The notes under the pieces: generated by a model
Told to the model about the DNA's origin: nothing
Databases searched by the model: none
The model's input: the letters and a program-made list of their open reading frames with translations, nothing else
In this document: positions 16,153 to 25,720 of the stretch, piece by piece
Layout: the number at the start of each line of letters is the position of its first letter
Numbering within the stretch: the stretch's first letter is position 1
Program-made: the position numbers and the translations under genes
Source of the DNA: Candidatus Zipacnadia bacterium
GTDB lineage: Bacteria > Armatimonadota > Zipacnadia > Zipacnadales > Zipacnadaceae
DNA length: 45,562 nucleotides
Reading direction: 5' to 3'
Assembly (NCBI GenBank): GCA_029820565.1
Contig: JALGUR010000020.1
Span: 1-45,562 of the forward strand

Positions 16153-16172
16153 CCCCTCCTACATCCGTAGGA
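16153..16172. repeat. Short palindrome with the CTCCTAC end motif
   Basis: TCCTAC (16157-16162), ATCC, GTAGGA (16167-16172) is a perfect palindrome preceded by CCCC. The CCCTCCTAC end and ATCC loop recall the 67-bp repeats, so it may be a remnant of that family; it is short enough to be coincidence. Confidence 0.4.
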
Positions 16173-16208
16173 AATAGATTCTTATCCTTTCTAATGTTCA
16201 GCCCGAGA

Positions 16209-18008
16209 TCAATCTATCCGCAAAATGGACATAAAGGCTTCCTGGGGTATCTCTACCTGGCCTATCTGTTTCATCCGCTTCTTGCCGATCTTCTGCTTCT
16301 CCAGCAGTTTGCGCTTGCGAGTTACATCACCGCCGTACAATTTCTCGATTACGTCCTTGCGCAGCGGCGGGATGCGCTCGGCGGCAATTATCCGCTTGCC
16401 AATGCTGGCTTGCAAGCGTACTTCAAATAATTGCCGGGGTATGACCTCCCGCAATTTCTCAATAACCGCCCGGCCTCGCCTTTCCGCAAACTCCTTATGA
16501 GTAATGATGGCCAGAGCGTCCACGGGGTCACCATTAACCAATATATCAAGTTTGACCAGGTTCGCTCCCTGGTAGCCGGCCGGTTCGTAATCCAAGGTGG
16601 CATAGCCGCGGGTGGCCGATTTGAGGTTGTCAAAGTAGTCCACAATAATCTCGGCCAGGGGCAAGTTGTACTCAATAATCACGCGCTGGCCTTCGCGGTA
16701 ATCAGTGTCAATAAACTGGCCTCGGCAATTCTCCGACAGTTCCATACAGGGACCAACATACTGGTAGGGGCAGGTTATGCGGGCCTGCACTATCGGCTCC
16801 TCGATCACCTCGATCTGAGCGGGATCAGGAAAATGAGCCGGATTTTCCACTTCCAGCGCCTCGCCACTGGTGGTCAGAATCCGGTACTCCACACTGGGCG
16901 CAGTGGCCACCAGGTCCAGCCCATACTCCCGCTCCAGCCGCTCCTGAGCTATCTCCATATGCAACAGGCCCAAAAAGCCGCAGCGGAACCCAAAGCCCAG
17001 GGCCACCGAGGTCTCGGGTTCGTAGCGGAAGGCGGCATCATTAAGCGAGAATTTATCCAAAGCATCCTTAAGCGCTTGATACTGAGCATTCTCAGCCGGA
17101 TAAAGACCGCAAAAGACCATAGGCCGTACTTCCCGGTAGCCTGCCAGCGGTTGGACCGCGGGCCGTTGGGCACTGGTAATAGTGTCGCCGACGCGGCTGT
17201 CTTTCACATCCTTGATGCTGGCGGCCAGATAGCCTACTTCGCCGGCGCTAAGTTGCCGAACCGCTTCGCGCTGGGGCCGGAACACGCCGACCTCACTCAC
17301 TTCGAATTCCTTGCCCGTCGCCATCATCAATATGTCGTCACCCGCCTTGAGAGTGCCTTCAAGGACCCGAATGTAGGCGATGACACCGCGGTAGGGATCG
17401 AATTCGGAGTCAAATACCAGCGCTTTAAGAGTAGCGTCGCGGTCCCCAGCGGGCACAGGGATACGCTGGACAATGGCTTCTAACAAGTCGTCCACCCCCT
17501 CACCGGTCTTGCCACTGGTAAAGACTATATCTTCCGGAGCAAAGCCGAAAACCTCTTCCAATTCCTCAGTGACGGCCTCAGCATCAAATTGGTCCAAATC
17601 AACCTTACTGACTACAGGAATCAGCGCTAATCTCTCATCAACGGCCATATACGCGTTGGCTACCGTCTGGGCCTCTACGCCCTGCGAGACATCCACCAAC
17701 AGCACCGCTCCCTCGCAGGCATGCAGCGCCCGACTGACCTCATAAGAAAAATCCACGTGGCCCGGGGTATCAATCAGATTCAATTCGTAGGTTTGCCCAT
17801 CGCGGCCGGTGTATTCCAGCCGCACTGCCGAGGCTTTGATAGTGATGCCGCGTTCCCGCTCCAGGTCCATATCATCCAGGACCTGCTCGCGCATATCGCG
17901 CTCATTAATAGCCCCGGTTGCCTCTAACAGGCGGTCGGCCAAGGTAGATTTACCGTGGTCAATGTGAGCCACTATAGAGAAGTTTCGAATGTGTTGCTGG
18001 TTGGTCAT
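16209..18008 (-). CDS. lepA: Elongation factor 4 (LepA), back-translocating GTPase
   Basis: 599 residues, full length. Ribosome-associated GTPase that remodels stalled or mis-translocated ribosomes. G1 is AHIDHGKS (residues 14-21), the switch region [10 protein letters not shown]3 DTPGHVDF, then EF-G-like domains II, III and V and the LepA-specific C-terminal domain ending in a Lys-rich stretch ([19 protein letters not shown]). The G4 guanine-recognition motif reads SKVD instead of the usual NKID, a single-base change from Asn to Ser. It is last in an apparent murJ - nucleoside hydrolase - lepA operon, 11 bp after the hydrolase. Confidence 0.96.
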   Translation of the reverse strand: MTNQQHIRNFSIVAHIDHGKSTLADRLLEATGAINERDMREQVLDDMDLERERGITIKASAVRLEYTGRDGQTYELNLIDTPGHVDFSYEVSRALHACEGAVLLVDVSQGVEAQTVANAYMAVDERLALIPVVSKVDLDQFDAEAVTEELEEVFGFAPEDIVFTSGKTGEGVDDLLEAIVQRIPVPAGDRDATLKALVFDSEFDPYRGVIAYIRVLEGTLKAGDDILMMATGKEFEVSEVGVFRPQREAVRQLSAGEVGYLAASIKDVKDSRVGDTITSAQRPAVQPLAGYREVRPMVFCGLYPAENAQYQALKDALDKFSLNDAAFRYEPETSVALGFGFRCGFLGLLHMEIAQERLEREYGLDLVATAPSVEYRILTTSGEALEVENPAHFPDPAQIEVIEEPIVQARITCPYQYVGPCMELSENCRGQFIDTDYREGQRVIIEYNLPLAEIIVDYFDNLKSATRGYATLDYEPAGYQGANLVKLDILVNGDPVDALAIITHKEFAERRGRAVIEKLREVIPRQLFEVRLQASIGKRIIAAERIPPLRKDVIEKLYGGDVTRKRKLLEKQKIGKKRMKQIGQVEIPQEAFMSILRID

Positions 18009-18019
18009 CTCAGATAACG

Positions 18020-18907
18020 CTATGGTCCGGCAATGAGTCTCTCGATAAAGAAATTCTCAAACCTTTCAACATCAACGTCGGTGGCGAACTGGACATTGGG
18101 TTCGCCGTCAACCTCCACACATTCACCCGTTACGTGCCCGTCCTCATCAACAGTGGCTATTCTAAGCCTTATAGGCGCCAATGTCACTAAATCAGGCGCG
18201 AAAGTCACCGCCACCGCCAACGGGTCGTGCAAGATTGGCTCTACCGCGCCGCGGGCGGTTTGCCAGGCCCGGATTAGTTGCCAAATGAGTTTGGTGCTGG
18301 CGGTGCCAGCCTGCTGCAACTGCTGGTGGCGGTGCTGCCGGTAGTGGCAGCGCAACGTCACATCCAACGGCAGCATAATCTTTTCTACCGGCAAATCCAT
18401 TACGTAAGCGGCAGCCGAAGGGTCACAAATCATATTGTACTCGGCCCTGCGTTCGGTGTGCAGAGTGCCGCCCATAATGACCAAGCGCTGTACTTTGCTG
18501 ACCAAATCGGGTGCTTTATCAAAGGCGGCAGCGATATTGGTCAGCGGGCCGATAGGCACCAATACTACTTCTCGCGGGTGAGACTTGATAGTCTCAATGA
18601 TTAGGTCAACACCGTCGCCGCCCGGCTGCGGATCGTCGGCGCTAAGCACAGTGGCCTGGTTGATGTCTTTCTCGTAGGTGGGCGAGCCGTCGAACATATC
18701 GCGTTGCCCCGCAGATACCGGAATATCCTCGCGCCCCCAGGTGCGTAGCATCTTAGCAGCGATTTGGGCGCGCAGCGCCGGATCGGTATTGACCGTGGTC
18801 ACAGCCAGCAGTTCAATCTCGGGGCTATTGAGCGCCAAAGCCAGGGCCAGGGCATCGTCAATATCGCCACCAATATCGGTGTCCAATAGCATCTGTACGT
18901 TTTTCAT
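18020..18907 (-). CDS. Inosine-uridine-preferring nucleoside hydrolase family protein
   Basis: 295 residues, typical of the family. The N-terminal Asp cluster [14 protein letters not shown] (from residue 9) binds the catalytic calcium. [34 protein letters not shown] (ribose-binding Asn and Asp) and HDPLAVA (late catalytic His-Asp) follow in the expected order. Such enzymes cleave ribonucleosides to base and ribose for salvage; the base preference cannot be told. It lies between murJ (29 bp) and lepA (11 bp) on the same strand, a grouping with no obvious functional link. Confidence 0.9.
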   Translation of the reverse strand: MKNVQMLLDTDIGGDIDDALALALALNSPEIELLAVTTVNTDPALRAQIAAKMLRTWGREDIPVSAGQRDMFDGSPTYEKDINQATVLSADDPQPGGDGVDLIIETIKSHPREVVLVPIGPLTNIAAAFDKAPDLVSKVQRLVIMGGTLHTERRAEYNMICDPSAAAYVMDLPVEKIMLPLDVTLRCHYRQHRHQQLQQAGTASTKLIWQLIRAWQTARGAVEPILHDPLAVAVTFAPDLVTLAPIRLRIATVDEDGHVTGECVEVDGEPNVQFATDVDVERFENFFIERLIAGP

Positions 18908-18936
18908 AGCAGAATATTGCTTTTCCGCTTTACTAA

Positions 18937-20592
18937 CTAAGCCGATGCTGTGCGCCCGGTCAGGCGGCGCTTGACCAGTCGCCAGGCCGAGTGCATTTCC
19001 TCTACGCGCAACAGGGCTGACAGGCCAATAAAGGTGATAATGCCCAGGCCCATCGGCACTAAGAGATTGGCCAGACGGGCGGTCAGACCGGCAGTGCCCA
19101 GGTATTGCTCGGTAGCAACCATCGTCAGCCAGCAGATAATGCCTAAACCGGCTGCTGGCGGGAGCAGGTTAAGCTGACTGCGCAAAATACGTGCTCCATC
19201 TAAATTGCCTACCTGCTTTCTCAACAGCCACATCAGTATTATGGTATTGACAATAGCGCTGATGGAGGTAGCCAACGCGAGACCGGCTACTTTCATCGTT
19301 TGCATCAGGGGCAGCGCCGCCGTCACGCATACTCCGACGGATAAGACTCCGACCCACACTGGTGTGACAGTGTCATGGCGGGCGTAGAAGGCCCGGGCCA
19401 CTATGTAAAGTGCCGACAGGCCCACAATGCCCAGGCCATACCAGAGCAGAGCCTGGCCGACCGCTACCGTATCCTGAGGGCCGAATTGATTGCGCTCAAA
19501 CAGCAGCCGAATCAGCGGCTCACGCAGTACCATTATACCCACGGCCGAGGGCACGGTCAAAAACAGTGTATTGCGCAGCCCAAAGGAAAAATCCCGCCGA
19601 AATCTACTGACGTCATCTTTGGCGTAATGCTCAGCCAGGGTCGGGAACAAAGCAATGGCAATGCCGGCCCCAAACATCCGGGTGGGCAATTTCCACAGGC
19701 GGTTGGCATACTCCAAGATGGCCGGGCCGTTTTCCGGATTAACCTTCGTGGCTAAGGCGGTGGTAATGATCAGATTGATTTCGGCGACAGCCAGGCCAAA
19801 GATCACCGGAATGGCCAGCATTATGACCCGCCGCATCCCCTCGTCAGACAGGTCAAGTGACAACAGCAGACGAGCACCGCGGCGGCGCAGCGGTGGAATT
19901 TGCAGCAGCAGATTACCCACCAGTGCTCCCAGAACTACCGCATAAGCAACCGTAGGCAGACCCCACAATATCGGAGCGAGGAGGATGCCTATAATAACAA
20001 TGATATTGTAGACAATGGGGCCAGCCGCCGGCCAGAGGAAGTGCTTGTGCGCATTCAACGTGCCCATAAACAGGCCGCCGAGGACAAAGAAGATTTCCCC
20101 CGGAAAGACAATGCGCATCAGCCGGATGCACAAAGATAGCAGGCCGCGATGCTGGGCAGCCCAGCCCGGCCCGACCAGTAGCGCCAACTGGGGGGCAAAG
20201 ATTACCCCCAGGCCCACCAGCAGCATGCCGACTATCACCAGCAGCCACAGCGTCGAACTGAATGTCCGCCAGGCCTGCTTGTGCTTGCCCAGGGTCAAGT
20301 ATTCGGTGAAGACTGGCACAAAGCCGGTGCGCAGGGCCCCACCGGCCATCAGAAAATAGATGAAATCGGGTACGCGGAAAGCCTGAACGTAAGCGTTAAT
20401 CTCACCGCTGGTACCGAATTGCTGGGCGAGGACCATCACCCGGATCAGCCCCGTGATAGCACTCAGGAAGATAGCCACCACCATTAGCCCGGCCGCCGCG
20501 GCCAGGCTGTCGCGACCTGAACCAGTGGCTGAGGGCAGGCCATTAGTAGGCTCTGCTTTGCTACCCAGATGTTCGCTGGAATCCTCAGGCAT
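18937..20592 (-). CDS. murJ: Lipid II flippase MurJ
   Basis: 551 residues with about 14 membrane segments. Flips undecaprenyl-linked peptidoglycan precursor to the outer face of the membrane. The MurJ/MviN signature is clear: RVPDFIYFLMAGGALRTGFVPVFTEY in the first part, and the central FGLRNTLFLTVPSAVGIMVLREPLIRLLFERNQF. The N-terminal 30 residues are polar and Ser-rich, ahead of the first helix. It has its own predicted promoter (20656-20684) and heads a run with the nucleoside hydrolase and lepA. Its presence near the dcw genes fits its substrate being made by MraY/MurG. Confidence 0.94.
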   Translation of the reverse strand: MPEDSSEHLGSKAEPTNGLPSATGSGRDSLAAAAGLMVVAIFLSAITGLIRVMVLAQQFGTSGEINAYVQAFRVPDFIYFLMAGGALRTGFVPVFTEYLTLGKHKQAWRTFSSTLWLLVIVGMLLVGLGVIFAPQLALLVGPGWAAQHRGLLSLCIRLMRIVFPGEIFFVLGGLFMGTLNAHKHFLWPAAGPIVYNIIVIIGILLAPILWGLPTVAYAVVLGALVGNLLLQIPPLRRRGARLLLSLDLSDEGMRRVIMLAIPVIFGLAVAEINLIITTALATKVNPENGPAILEYANRLWKLPTRMFGAGIAIALFPTLAEHYAKDDVSRFRRDFSFGLRNTLFLTVPSAVGIMVLREPLIRLLFERNQFGPQDTVAVGQALLWYGLGIVGLSALYIVARAFYARHDTVTPVWVGVLSVGVCVTAALPLMQTMKVAGLALATSISAIVNTIILMWLLRKQVGNLDGARILRSQLNLLPPAAGLGIICWLTMVATEQYLGTAGLTARLANLLVPMGLGIITFIGLSALLRVEEMHSAWRLVKRRLTGRTASA

Positions 20593-20655
20593 TATCGGCT
20601 ATAGTCCTCAGAGCAACTCGCTGATGATAGACAACAGTAGCACCTGCATGCGAGC

Positions 20656-20684
20656 ATTATACCGGTAATGGCGGGAGTTGAAAA
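20656..20684 (-). promoter_or_regulatory. Predicted promoter of murJ
   Basis: TTTTCA (20679-20684), 17-nt spacer, perfect TATAAT (20656-20661) on the minus strand, between the vanW-like stop codon and the murJ start. The transcript would begin near 20649. Confidence 0.6.
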
Positions 20685-20717
20685 GAGGCAGTCGCTGCTT
20701 TAGTGATCCGATGTAGC

Positions 20718-22184
20718 CTACTGGCGGGAACCAGACTCAACCTCAGGCGGAACCTCGACAGGTGGCAGCGTCGGAGCCCGCGGCGCCAGACTGGGCCCGC
20801 CGGGCCGTTCAGCCGGTGCTTCCAGGGGCTTGGTGCCTACCCGAACAACTTTCGTTTGCGGACGATACACATCAGTGTGCATCCGCTGGCGCTTGATCAA
20901 TTCGCCATCCTTGTGAACCTCACGGAACAGCGTCACCCGCAATCCACCCCGTCCCGGCGTCTCAAGTTGCTCCTGACCCGCTTCCAATTCGGGATCGCTA
21001 ATCTCCTTAATACCAAAGGACAACTTGGCTATGTCAGCGCGCACCAGTTTGACATCGTAATCATCCTCTTTTTTGCCCAGTATCTTAGCCCACAGCCGAT
21101 TGCCCTCTATGCCGCCTAAAATCAGAATAGAATAGGAAAGACTATTGCGGAATCGCATATCAAGTTGGCCGTAATAGACCGTAGCATCGTGACCCGCCGG
21201 GCAGTAGACCACGGGTCGCGAGTGGTGGTGACGCTCCAGAATTTCCAAGTTTGCCAACAGGGCTGCATTGTACATAGTGCTGGCAACCTGGCACACACCG
21301 CCACCGGTCTCGGGCACGACCTCGCCCTCTCGGAAAATCGGCGCTGACCGATACCCTTCTTCGGTCAGACGCGGCCCTACTACTTTATTGAGCGAGAATT
21401 CTTCCCCCGGCTCTACGACAGTCTCGTTAATGCGAGCCATAGCCAACTCCAGGTTATGGGTGCGCCCGACCTGTCCCGGATTAAAGGGGGTGCTGTAACT
21501 ACTCAGCACTACCTCAATATCAGCCAGAGCCTCAGCAGCAATGGCCGGGGGCTGTACCTCAACGGCGAGTTGGATCTGTCGGCACCAGGGATTAGTCAAA
21601 GCCAGGCGCAAGGCGGCAATGCTGGCCTCGACTTGCAGGCTGACGCCCGTCTGGCCGGGAATAATCTGCACTTCTTCGTCAACTACAGACACTTCAGCGT
21701 CACGCGGCTCACGATTAATGTCCGGAGCCAAATTGATGAGGGCCCGGCGCAATTGGGGTTCATCCACCCGCGCAGTCAAGGGCACATCAATGCCATCCCT
21801 CAACAGCCACAGACGGGTGACTAACTGGTTACCTATTCCGCCCTCGCGCGCTATCTGGTAGGCCTCAGCCGTCGCCTGCTGCAACAACACAGTAGCCCCC
21901 AGCCGCTGGGGCGCCACCGTACAACTGCCTCCCGGATAGGTCAGTTCTATTTGAGCGGGCAAGCGCGGCAGCAATTGTTCTTGGACAACAGCCAGGGCCT
22001 CCTGCTGCGACAGTCCGCCTACCGCCGCGCCCCCAATGGTAACATTGGGCGCAATCTTCTCCGACGAGGCAAACTGCCTTACACTCACAACAGCGGCCAG
22101 CAGGCCAATTAGCACAGCGGCAATGAGGCTAACCGCAATGATCAGAAGCCGTTTGATAAGCTTGCGCCGCTTAGAATTAGTCAT
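20718..22184 (-). CDS. VanW family protein (membrane-anchored)
   Basis: 488 residues. One N-terminal membrane helix (about 11-33), two putative peptidoglycan-binding-4-like repeats to about 225, then the VanW domain (about 235-365) with FNPGQVGRTHNLELA, PGEEFSLNKVVGPR and the family signature GGGVCQVAST (294-303). The tail at about 400-460 (GRGGLRVTLFREVHKDGEL) resembles a G5 domain and ends in a Pro-rich stretch. VanW proteins occur in vanB-type glycopeptide-resistance clusters but are far more widespread; their biochemical role is unsettled. It sits after the D-2-hydroxyacid dehydrogenase and dcw genes, with its own promoter and a terminator-like hairpin just before it. Confidence 0.88.
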   Translation of the reverse strand: MTNSKRRKLIKRLLIIAVSLIAAVLIGLLAAVVSVRQFASSEKIAPNVTIGGAAVGGLSQQEALAVVQEQLLPRLPAQIELTYPGGSCTVAPQRLGATVLLQQATAEAYQIAREGGIGNQLVTRLWLLRDGIDVPLTARVDEPQLRRALINLAPDINREPRDAEVSVVDEEVQIIPGQTGVSLQVEASIAALRLALTNPWCRQIQLAVEVQPPAIAAEALADIEVVLSSYSTPFNPGQVGRTHNLELAMARINETVVEPGEEFSLNKVVGPRLTEEGYRSAPIFREGEVVPETGGGVCQVASTMYNAALLANLEILERHHHSRPVVYCPAGHDATVYYGQLDMRFRNSLSYSILILGGIEGNRLWAKILGKKEDDYDVKLVRADIAKLSFGIKEISDPELEAGQEQLETPGRGGLRVTLFREVHKDGELIKRQRMHTDVYRPQTKVVRVGTKPLEAPAERPGGPSLAPRAPTLPPVEVPPEVESGSRQ

Positions 22185-22196
22185 AATACCCCTAAC

Positions 22197-22224
22197 AAAA
22201 AGCCGCAGGCCTGGGGCTTGCGGC
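22197..22224 (-). terminator. Rho-independent terminator just before the vanW-like gene
   Basis: A 10-bp stem (GCCGCAAGCC with GGCCTGCGGC on the minus strand; one wobble; strands 22202-22211 and 22215-22224) with a 3-nt loop, followed directly by five T residues (22197-22201). It lies downstream of the promoter at 22239-22267 and 12 bp upstream of the gene's ATG. Confidence 0.75.
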
Positions 22225-22238
22225 CAGAGTCCGATATT

Positions 22239-22267
22239 ATTATACTACGGCCCAGGCTTACGGTCAA
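22239..22267 (-). promoter_or_regulatory. Predicted sigma70-type promoter of the vanW-like gene
   Basis: TTGACC (22262-22267), 17-nt spacer, perfect TATAAT (22239-22244) on the minus strand. Transcription would start near 22232 and enter the terminator hairpin within about 8 nt. Confidence 0.7.
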
Positions 22268-22326
22268 CTATGAACTACACTTACTTCACACTTACGGGCA
22301 GCCTTCGGGCCACCACCCATTGCCTA

Positions 22327-23352
22327 TCAATCCACTTCACGATAGGCGCGGCCGCCCAGCACCTCCTCAACCTGCTCGTTCGCCGTAAACCCGGGGCGCT
22401 GGTTATCCAGACACCGATAGATATCTTCCAGTATTCTGAGACGAATGCCCTGAGCAGCCTCTTCAGAACGCCAGGCGGAGTGGGGTGAGAGGATAACATT
22501 GTCCCACTGCAGTAGTTCGGAGTCGGCCGGTGGTGGCTCAGGCTCGTACACATCGAGCGCGGCACCAGCCAGCCAGCCCTCGCGGAGAGCCTTGATAAGT
22601 GCCGGGGTATCCACAATGCCGCCGCGGGCGGTGTTGATCAAATAGGCCGACGGCTTCATCAGCCCCAGTTCCCGCTCACCGATCAGATGTCTGGTCTCAT
22701 CGTTAAGAGGCGTGTGGAGAGTAACAAAGTCGGACTCAGCCAGCAATTCGTCCAAAGCAAACCGCTGGGCGATGCCCAGTTCGGCCAGCCGCTGCTGGGG
22801 CAAATATGGGTCACAGATAATCCGGTTCAGTCCCAGACTGGCGGTTAGTTGGTAGACCCACGAGCCAATGCGTCCGCAGCCTATTATGCCCAAGGTTCGG
22901 CCCCGGATAAGGCGAAACGAGCCAAAGCCGGAGCAGTCCCATTCGGTGGCTTGGCGAGATTGCTGTACGATACGCCTACACTCACCCAGGCGCCTCGCAC
23001 AGGCCAGCATCATCGTCACCGCATGCTCCGCTACCTCTTCAGTGCAGTAATCAGGATAATAACCAATGCGGATACCTCGGGCCGTGGTCGCAGATACATC
23101 CACATTATCATACCCCACACCGTGACGAAGAATCAGTCGGCAGCGTCGCAGCGAATGGATGACTTCGGCATCCATTAGTGCATGATTGGTCATTATTACG
23201 TCAGCATCCTGGATAGCCGCGATGAGATCAGACTTGGCGGCAAAGCCCAACTGGTGGGCTTCAAATTCAATATCTCGCTGAGCGAGTTGTTCGGCTTCCC
23301 ATGCCAAATCGGGCTCCGGGTAGTCGGTCACTACAACTTTGGGTCGGCTCAT
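22327..23352 (-). CDS. D-2-hydroxyacid dehydrogenase (NAD-dependent)
   Basis: 341 residues. Interconverts D-2-hydroxyacids and 2-oxoacids. The Rossmann motif GIIGCGRIGSW sits near the middle; the active-site elements follow: NTARGGIVD (Arg region), DVYEPEPPP (Glu) and LSPHSAW (catalytic His). The N-terminal catalytic half has LRHGVGYDNVDV. It resembles the CtBP/phosphoglycerate-dehydrogenase branch; the true substrate is unknown. The frame runs up to 23424, but the ATG at 23352 follows a strong TAGGAGGG and starts at the family position. It is 88 bp after murG and ahead of the vanW-like gene, an unusual place for such an enzyme. Confidence 0.9.
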   Translation of the reverse strand: MSRPKVVVTDYPEPDLAWEAEQLAQRDIEFEAHQLGFAAKSDLIAAIQDADVIMTNHALMDAEVIHSLRRCRLILRHGVGYDNVDVSATTARGIRIGYYPDYCTEEVAEHAVTMMLACARRLGECRRIVQQSRQATEWDCSGFGSFRLIRGRTLGIIGCGRIGSWVYQLTASLGLNRIICDPYLPQQRLAELGIAQRFALDELLAESDFVTLHTPLNDETRHLIGERELGLMKPSAYLINTARGGIVDTPALIKALREGWLAGAALDVYEPEPPPADSELLQWDNVILSPHSAWRSEEAAQGIRLRILEDIYRCLDNQRPGFTANEQVEEVLGGRAYREVD

Positions 23353-23440
23353 TATAACCCTCCTAATCAGATGCAAGACCGGCAAACGGCGGGTGGAAGA
23401 TGCTGCGCACTTGCGCCCCGGCAAACGGCAAACTACAAAA

Positions 23441-24535
23441 TCAGTACTTCAGCAGCAATTGGGCAATTCGTTGGGCGGCATCAGGCCTGCCCCACTTCCG
23501 GCTGGCTTCAGCCATAGCCTGGCGTCGTCGGCCATCCTCGTATAACTCCAAAATCGCGCGGCCCAGAACCGCACCATGCAAGGCCTCATTGTCAATAACT
23601 TCAGCGCCGCCCGCCTGCTGCACCACACCAGCATTATACTTCTGATGACCACCAGCATACGGATACGGTATTAGGATAAGCGGTTTGCCCAAGGCAGTAG
23701 CCTCTCCCAGGCTGCTGGAACCAGCGCGACTGACCACTAAATCAGCCGCGGCCAGCGCCGGGCCCATCTGCTCAAGATAAGCATAACACTGATAGCCGGG
23801 CGAGGCAGCGCCCCGTTGCTGGGCCTGCTGTTTCACATTCTCGTAATCCCGATCGCCCGTCAGATGCACTATCTGCAAGTGCTCTTCAGCTAACAGAGTG
23901 GGTAGTGCCGATACCAGCGCCTCATTTATGCGTCGCGCTCCCTGGCTACCACCAGTCACCAATACTGTAAACTTATCAGCCGCCAGCCCCAGCAATTCTC
24001 GGCCCTCGGCAGCAGTGGCAGTTACAATTTCCCGACGCACCGGCACTCCCGTGTAGATAATCTTATTCACTGGGAAATAAGAAGCGGCTTCATCAAAGGC
24101 CAAAGTGATGGCCCGCGCCCACCGGCTCAGCAATCGGCTGGCCCGGTCGGGGAACGCATCACTGACGTGGACCATCGCCGGGATACCCAACAATCGCCCC
24201 GCCACCACTACCGGCACAGCGACATAGCCTCCCGCACTGAACACAATCGTCGGGTCAAAGCGCCGCAGCAGCCTGAGTGCCGTTATGGTGCTATTCGCTA
24301 ACCAATAGAGGCGGGAGATGGCGCGCAGGGAGACACCGTAAGGAAAGGGTCGGGCATCGATAAGATGGTGCTGGAAACCGGTTCGGGGCAACAGTCGCTC
24401 ATCCAGAGCGGCGTGGGCACCAATTAGCAATACTTCCACATCGTCGTCGGCCTGTTGCAGTTGCTGGGCGACCGCCAACCCAGGAAACAGATGCCCCGCG
24501 GTTCCGCCGCCCGCAAGCACTATGCGCTTGGTCAT
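23441..24535 (-). CDS. murG: UDP-N-acetylglucosamine transferase (lipid I to lipid II)
   Basis: 364 residues. Adds GlcNAc to lipid I on the inner membrane face. The N-terminal lipid-binding loop GGGTAGHLFPGLAVA is present. The second G-loop (VTGGSQGARRIN) and the donor-binding segment VVSRAGSSSLGEATALGKPLILIPYPYAGGHQ mark the C-terminal domain. It starts 3 bp after ftsW. In most dcw clusters murC or murB and ftsQAZ would follow; here they do not. Confidence 0.97.
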   Translation of the reverse strand: MTKRIVLAGGGTAGHLFPGLAVAQQLQQADDDVEVLLIGAHAALDERLLPRTGFQHHLIDARPFPYGVSLRAISRLYWLANSTITALRLLRRFDPTIVFSAGGYVAVPVVVAGRLLGIPAMVHVSDAFPDRASRLLSRWARAITLAFDEAASYFPVNKIIYTGVPVRREIVTATAAEGRELLGLAADKFTVLVTGGSQGARRINEALVSALPTLLAEEHLQIVHLTGDRDYENVKQQAQQRGAASPGYQCYAYLEQMGPALAAADLVVSRAGSSSLGEATALGKPLILIPYPYAGGHQKYNAGVVQQAGGAEVIDNEALHGAVLGRAILELYEDGRRRQAMAEASRKWGRPDAAQRIAQLLLKY

Positions 24536-24538
24536 TGT

Positions 24539-25708
24539 CTATCCTTGTGCCGCCCTCTGGCTATGGCGGGCTACCGACAGAACCACACCGATGCCCATCA
24601 GCGAACTGATCAGGCTACTTCCGCCGGCGCTGATAAAGGGGAGCGTCAAGCCGGTTGTGGGGATTGAAGCCGTAGCCACGGCCATATTGACCAGGGCTTG
24701 CAGAGTAAGACTTAAGCCGACGGTAGCGGCCAGGAGCCAGCCCAGGCGACTGCCACTGGCGCGGGCGATTCTAAACGCCCAGGCCGTCAACAATACCATT
24801 AGTACCATTACTCCAACTGCGCCCCACGTGCCCAACTCTCCGCCAATGACGCAGTAAATTGAATCAGTGTGAGGAACGGGTAAGTTCTTCCACTTATCCG
24901 GACTCATACCCAGGCCGGTACCCACAAATCCACCCCGAGCCAGAGCGATGAGCATATTGTAGATATGATAGCCAGGGCCTTGCAAATACTCGCCGGGATG
25001 CAACCAGGCCAAGATACGGCGCCATATGTGAGGCTTGGTTGCTGCAAAGGCCAGCCCAGCGCCCAATAGCCCCAACCCTGTTGGTACCAGATACTGCCAG
25101 CGGGCTCCACCCAGCAGTGCCATAGCCAGGGCTATCAGCAGTATCAGCATAGCCATGCCCTGGTCAGACTGCTCCACCAGCACCACTACCATTGCCGCGG
25201 TAGCCGCGACTATCGGCAGGATGACAGTGTAGCGATTTTCCCAACTCACCGGCCCCCGATTCAGCATAGTTGCGCAGAATATCACATAGGCTAATTTAGC
25301 AAACTCCGAGGGCTGAAGCTTTCCCCCCCACGGTAGCGGTAGCCAACAGCGTGAGTGGCCCACCTGGCGACCCAATATAATCGCCAGTATCATTAACACC
25401 AACCCGACAAACAAGCCCGGCAGGCTCAGCGCCGCCAGCCAACGGGGTCGCACATGGCTGATTATCCACATTGCCACCAGACCCACGGTGGCAAACAGTA
25501 GTTGACTCTTGAGAAATGAATAGGCGTCGCCGTAGCCGGGGGTAGGGCGACCGGCTAAGGGGAAACTGGAGGAGAATACAAACACAAGGCCCAGCACTAC
25601 CAAACCATACGCCAGTAGGAAATAGCGTCGGCCCCAGACCAGAGCGTCATTGTCCTCAGAAAGCGGTATGTGGTTGACGTCCACCCCAAGGCGGGTTGTG
25701 CTGGCCAC
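24539..25708 (-). CDS. ftsW: Peptidoglycan glycosyltransferase FtsW (SEDS family)
   Basis: 389 residues, about 10 membrane segments. Septal glycan polymerase acting with FtsI. SEDS motifs seen: LVFVFSSSFPLAGR early, QPSEFAKLAYVIF, FVGTGLGMSPDKW, and near the end TTGLTLPFISAGGSSL. GTG start with AGGAG 9 nt upstream, 12 bp after murD. Rod-type RodA is a possible confusion, but the dcw context favours FtsW. Confidence 0.95.
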   Translation of the reverse strand: MASTTRLGVDVNHIPLSEDNDALVWGRRYFLLAYGLVVLGLVFVFSSSFPLAGRPTPGYGDAYSFLKSQLLFATVGLVAMWIISHVRPRWLAALSLPGLFVGLVLMILAIILGRQVGHSRCWLPLPWGGKLQPSEFAKLAYVIFCATMLNRGPVSWENRYTVILPIVAATAAMVVVLVEQSDQGMAMLILLIALAMALLGGARWQYLVPTGLGLLGAGLAFAATKPHIWRRILAWLHPGEYLQGPGYHIYNMLIALARGGFVGTGLGMSPDKWKNLPVPHTDSIYCVIGGELGTWGAVGVMVLMVLLTAWAFRIARASGSRLGWLLAATVGLSLTLQALVNMAVATASIPTTGLTLPFISAGGSSLISSLMGIGVVLSVARHSQRAAQG

Positions 25709-25720
25709 TGCACCAAACTC

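Noticed and set aside
16431..17483. 350-codon ORF antisense to lepA
   Set aside because: Mirror of a highly conserved gene in another frame; no domain or start signal.
20718..23352. A complete vancomycin-resistance cluster (vanH/vanW neighbours)
   Set aside because: No D-Ala-D-Lac ligase (VanA/B), VanX dipeptidase or VanRS regulators are present in the window, and VanW proteins are widespread outside resistance.
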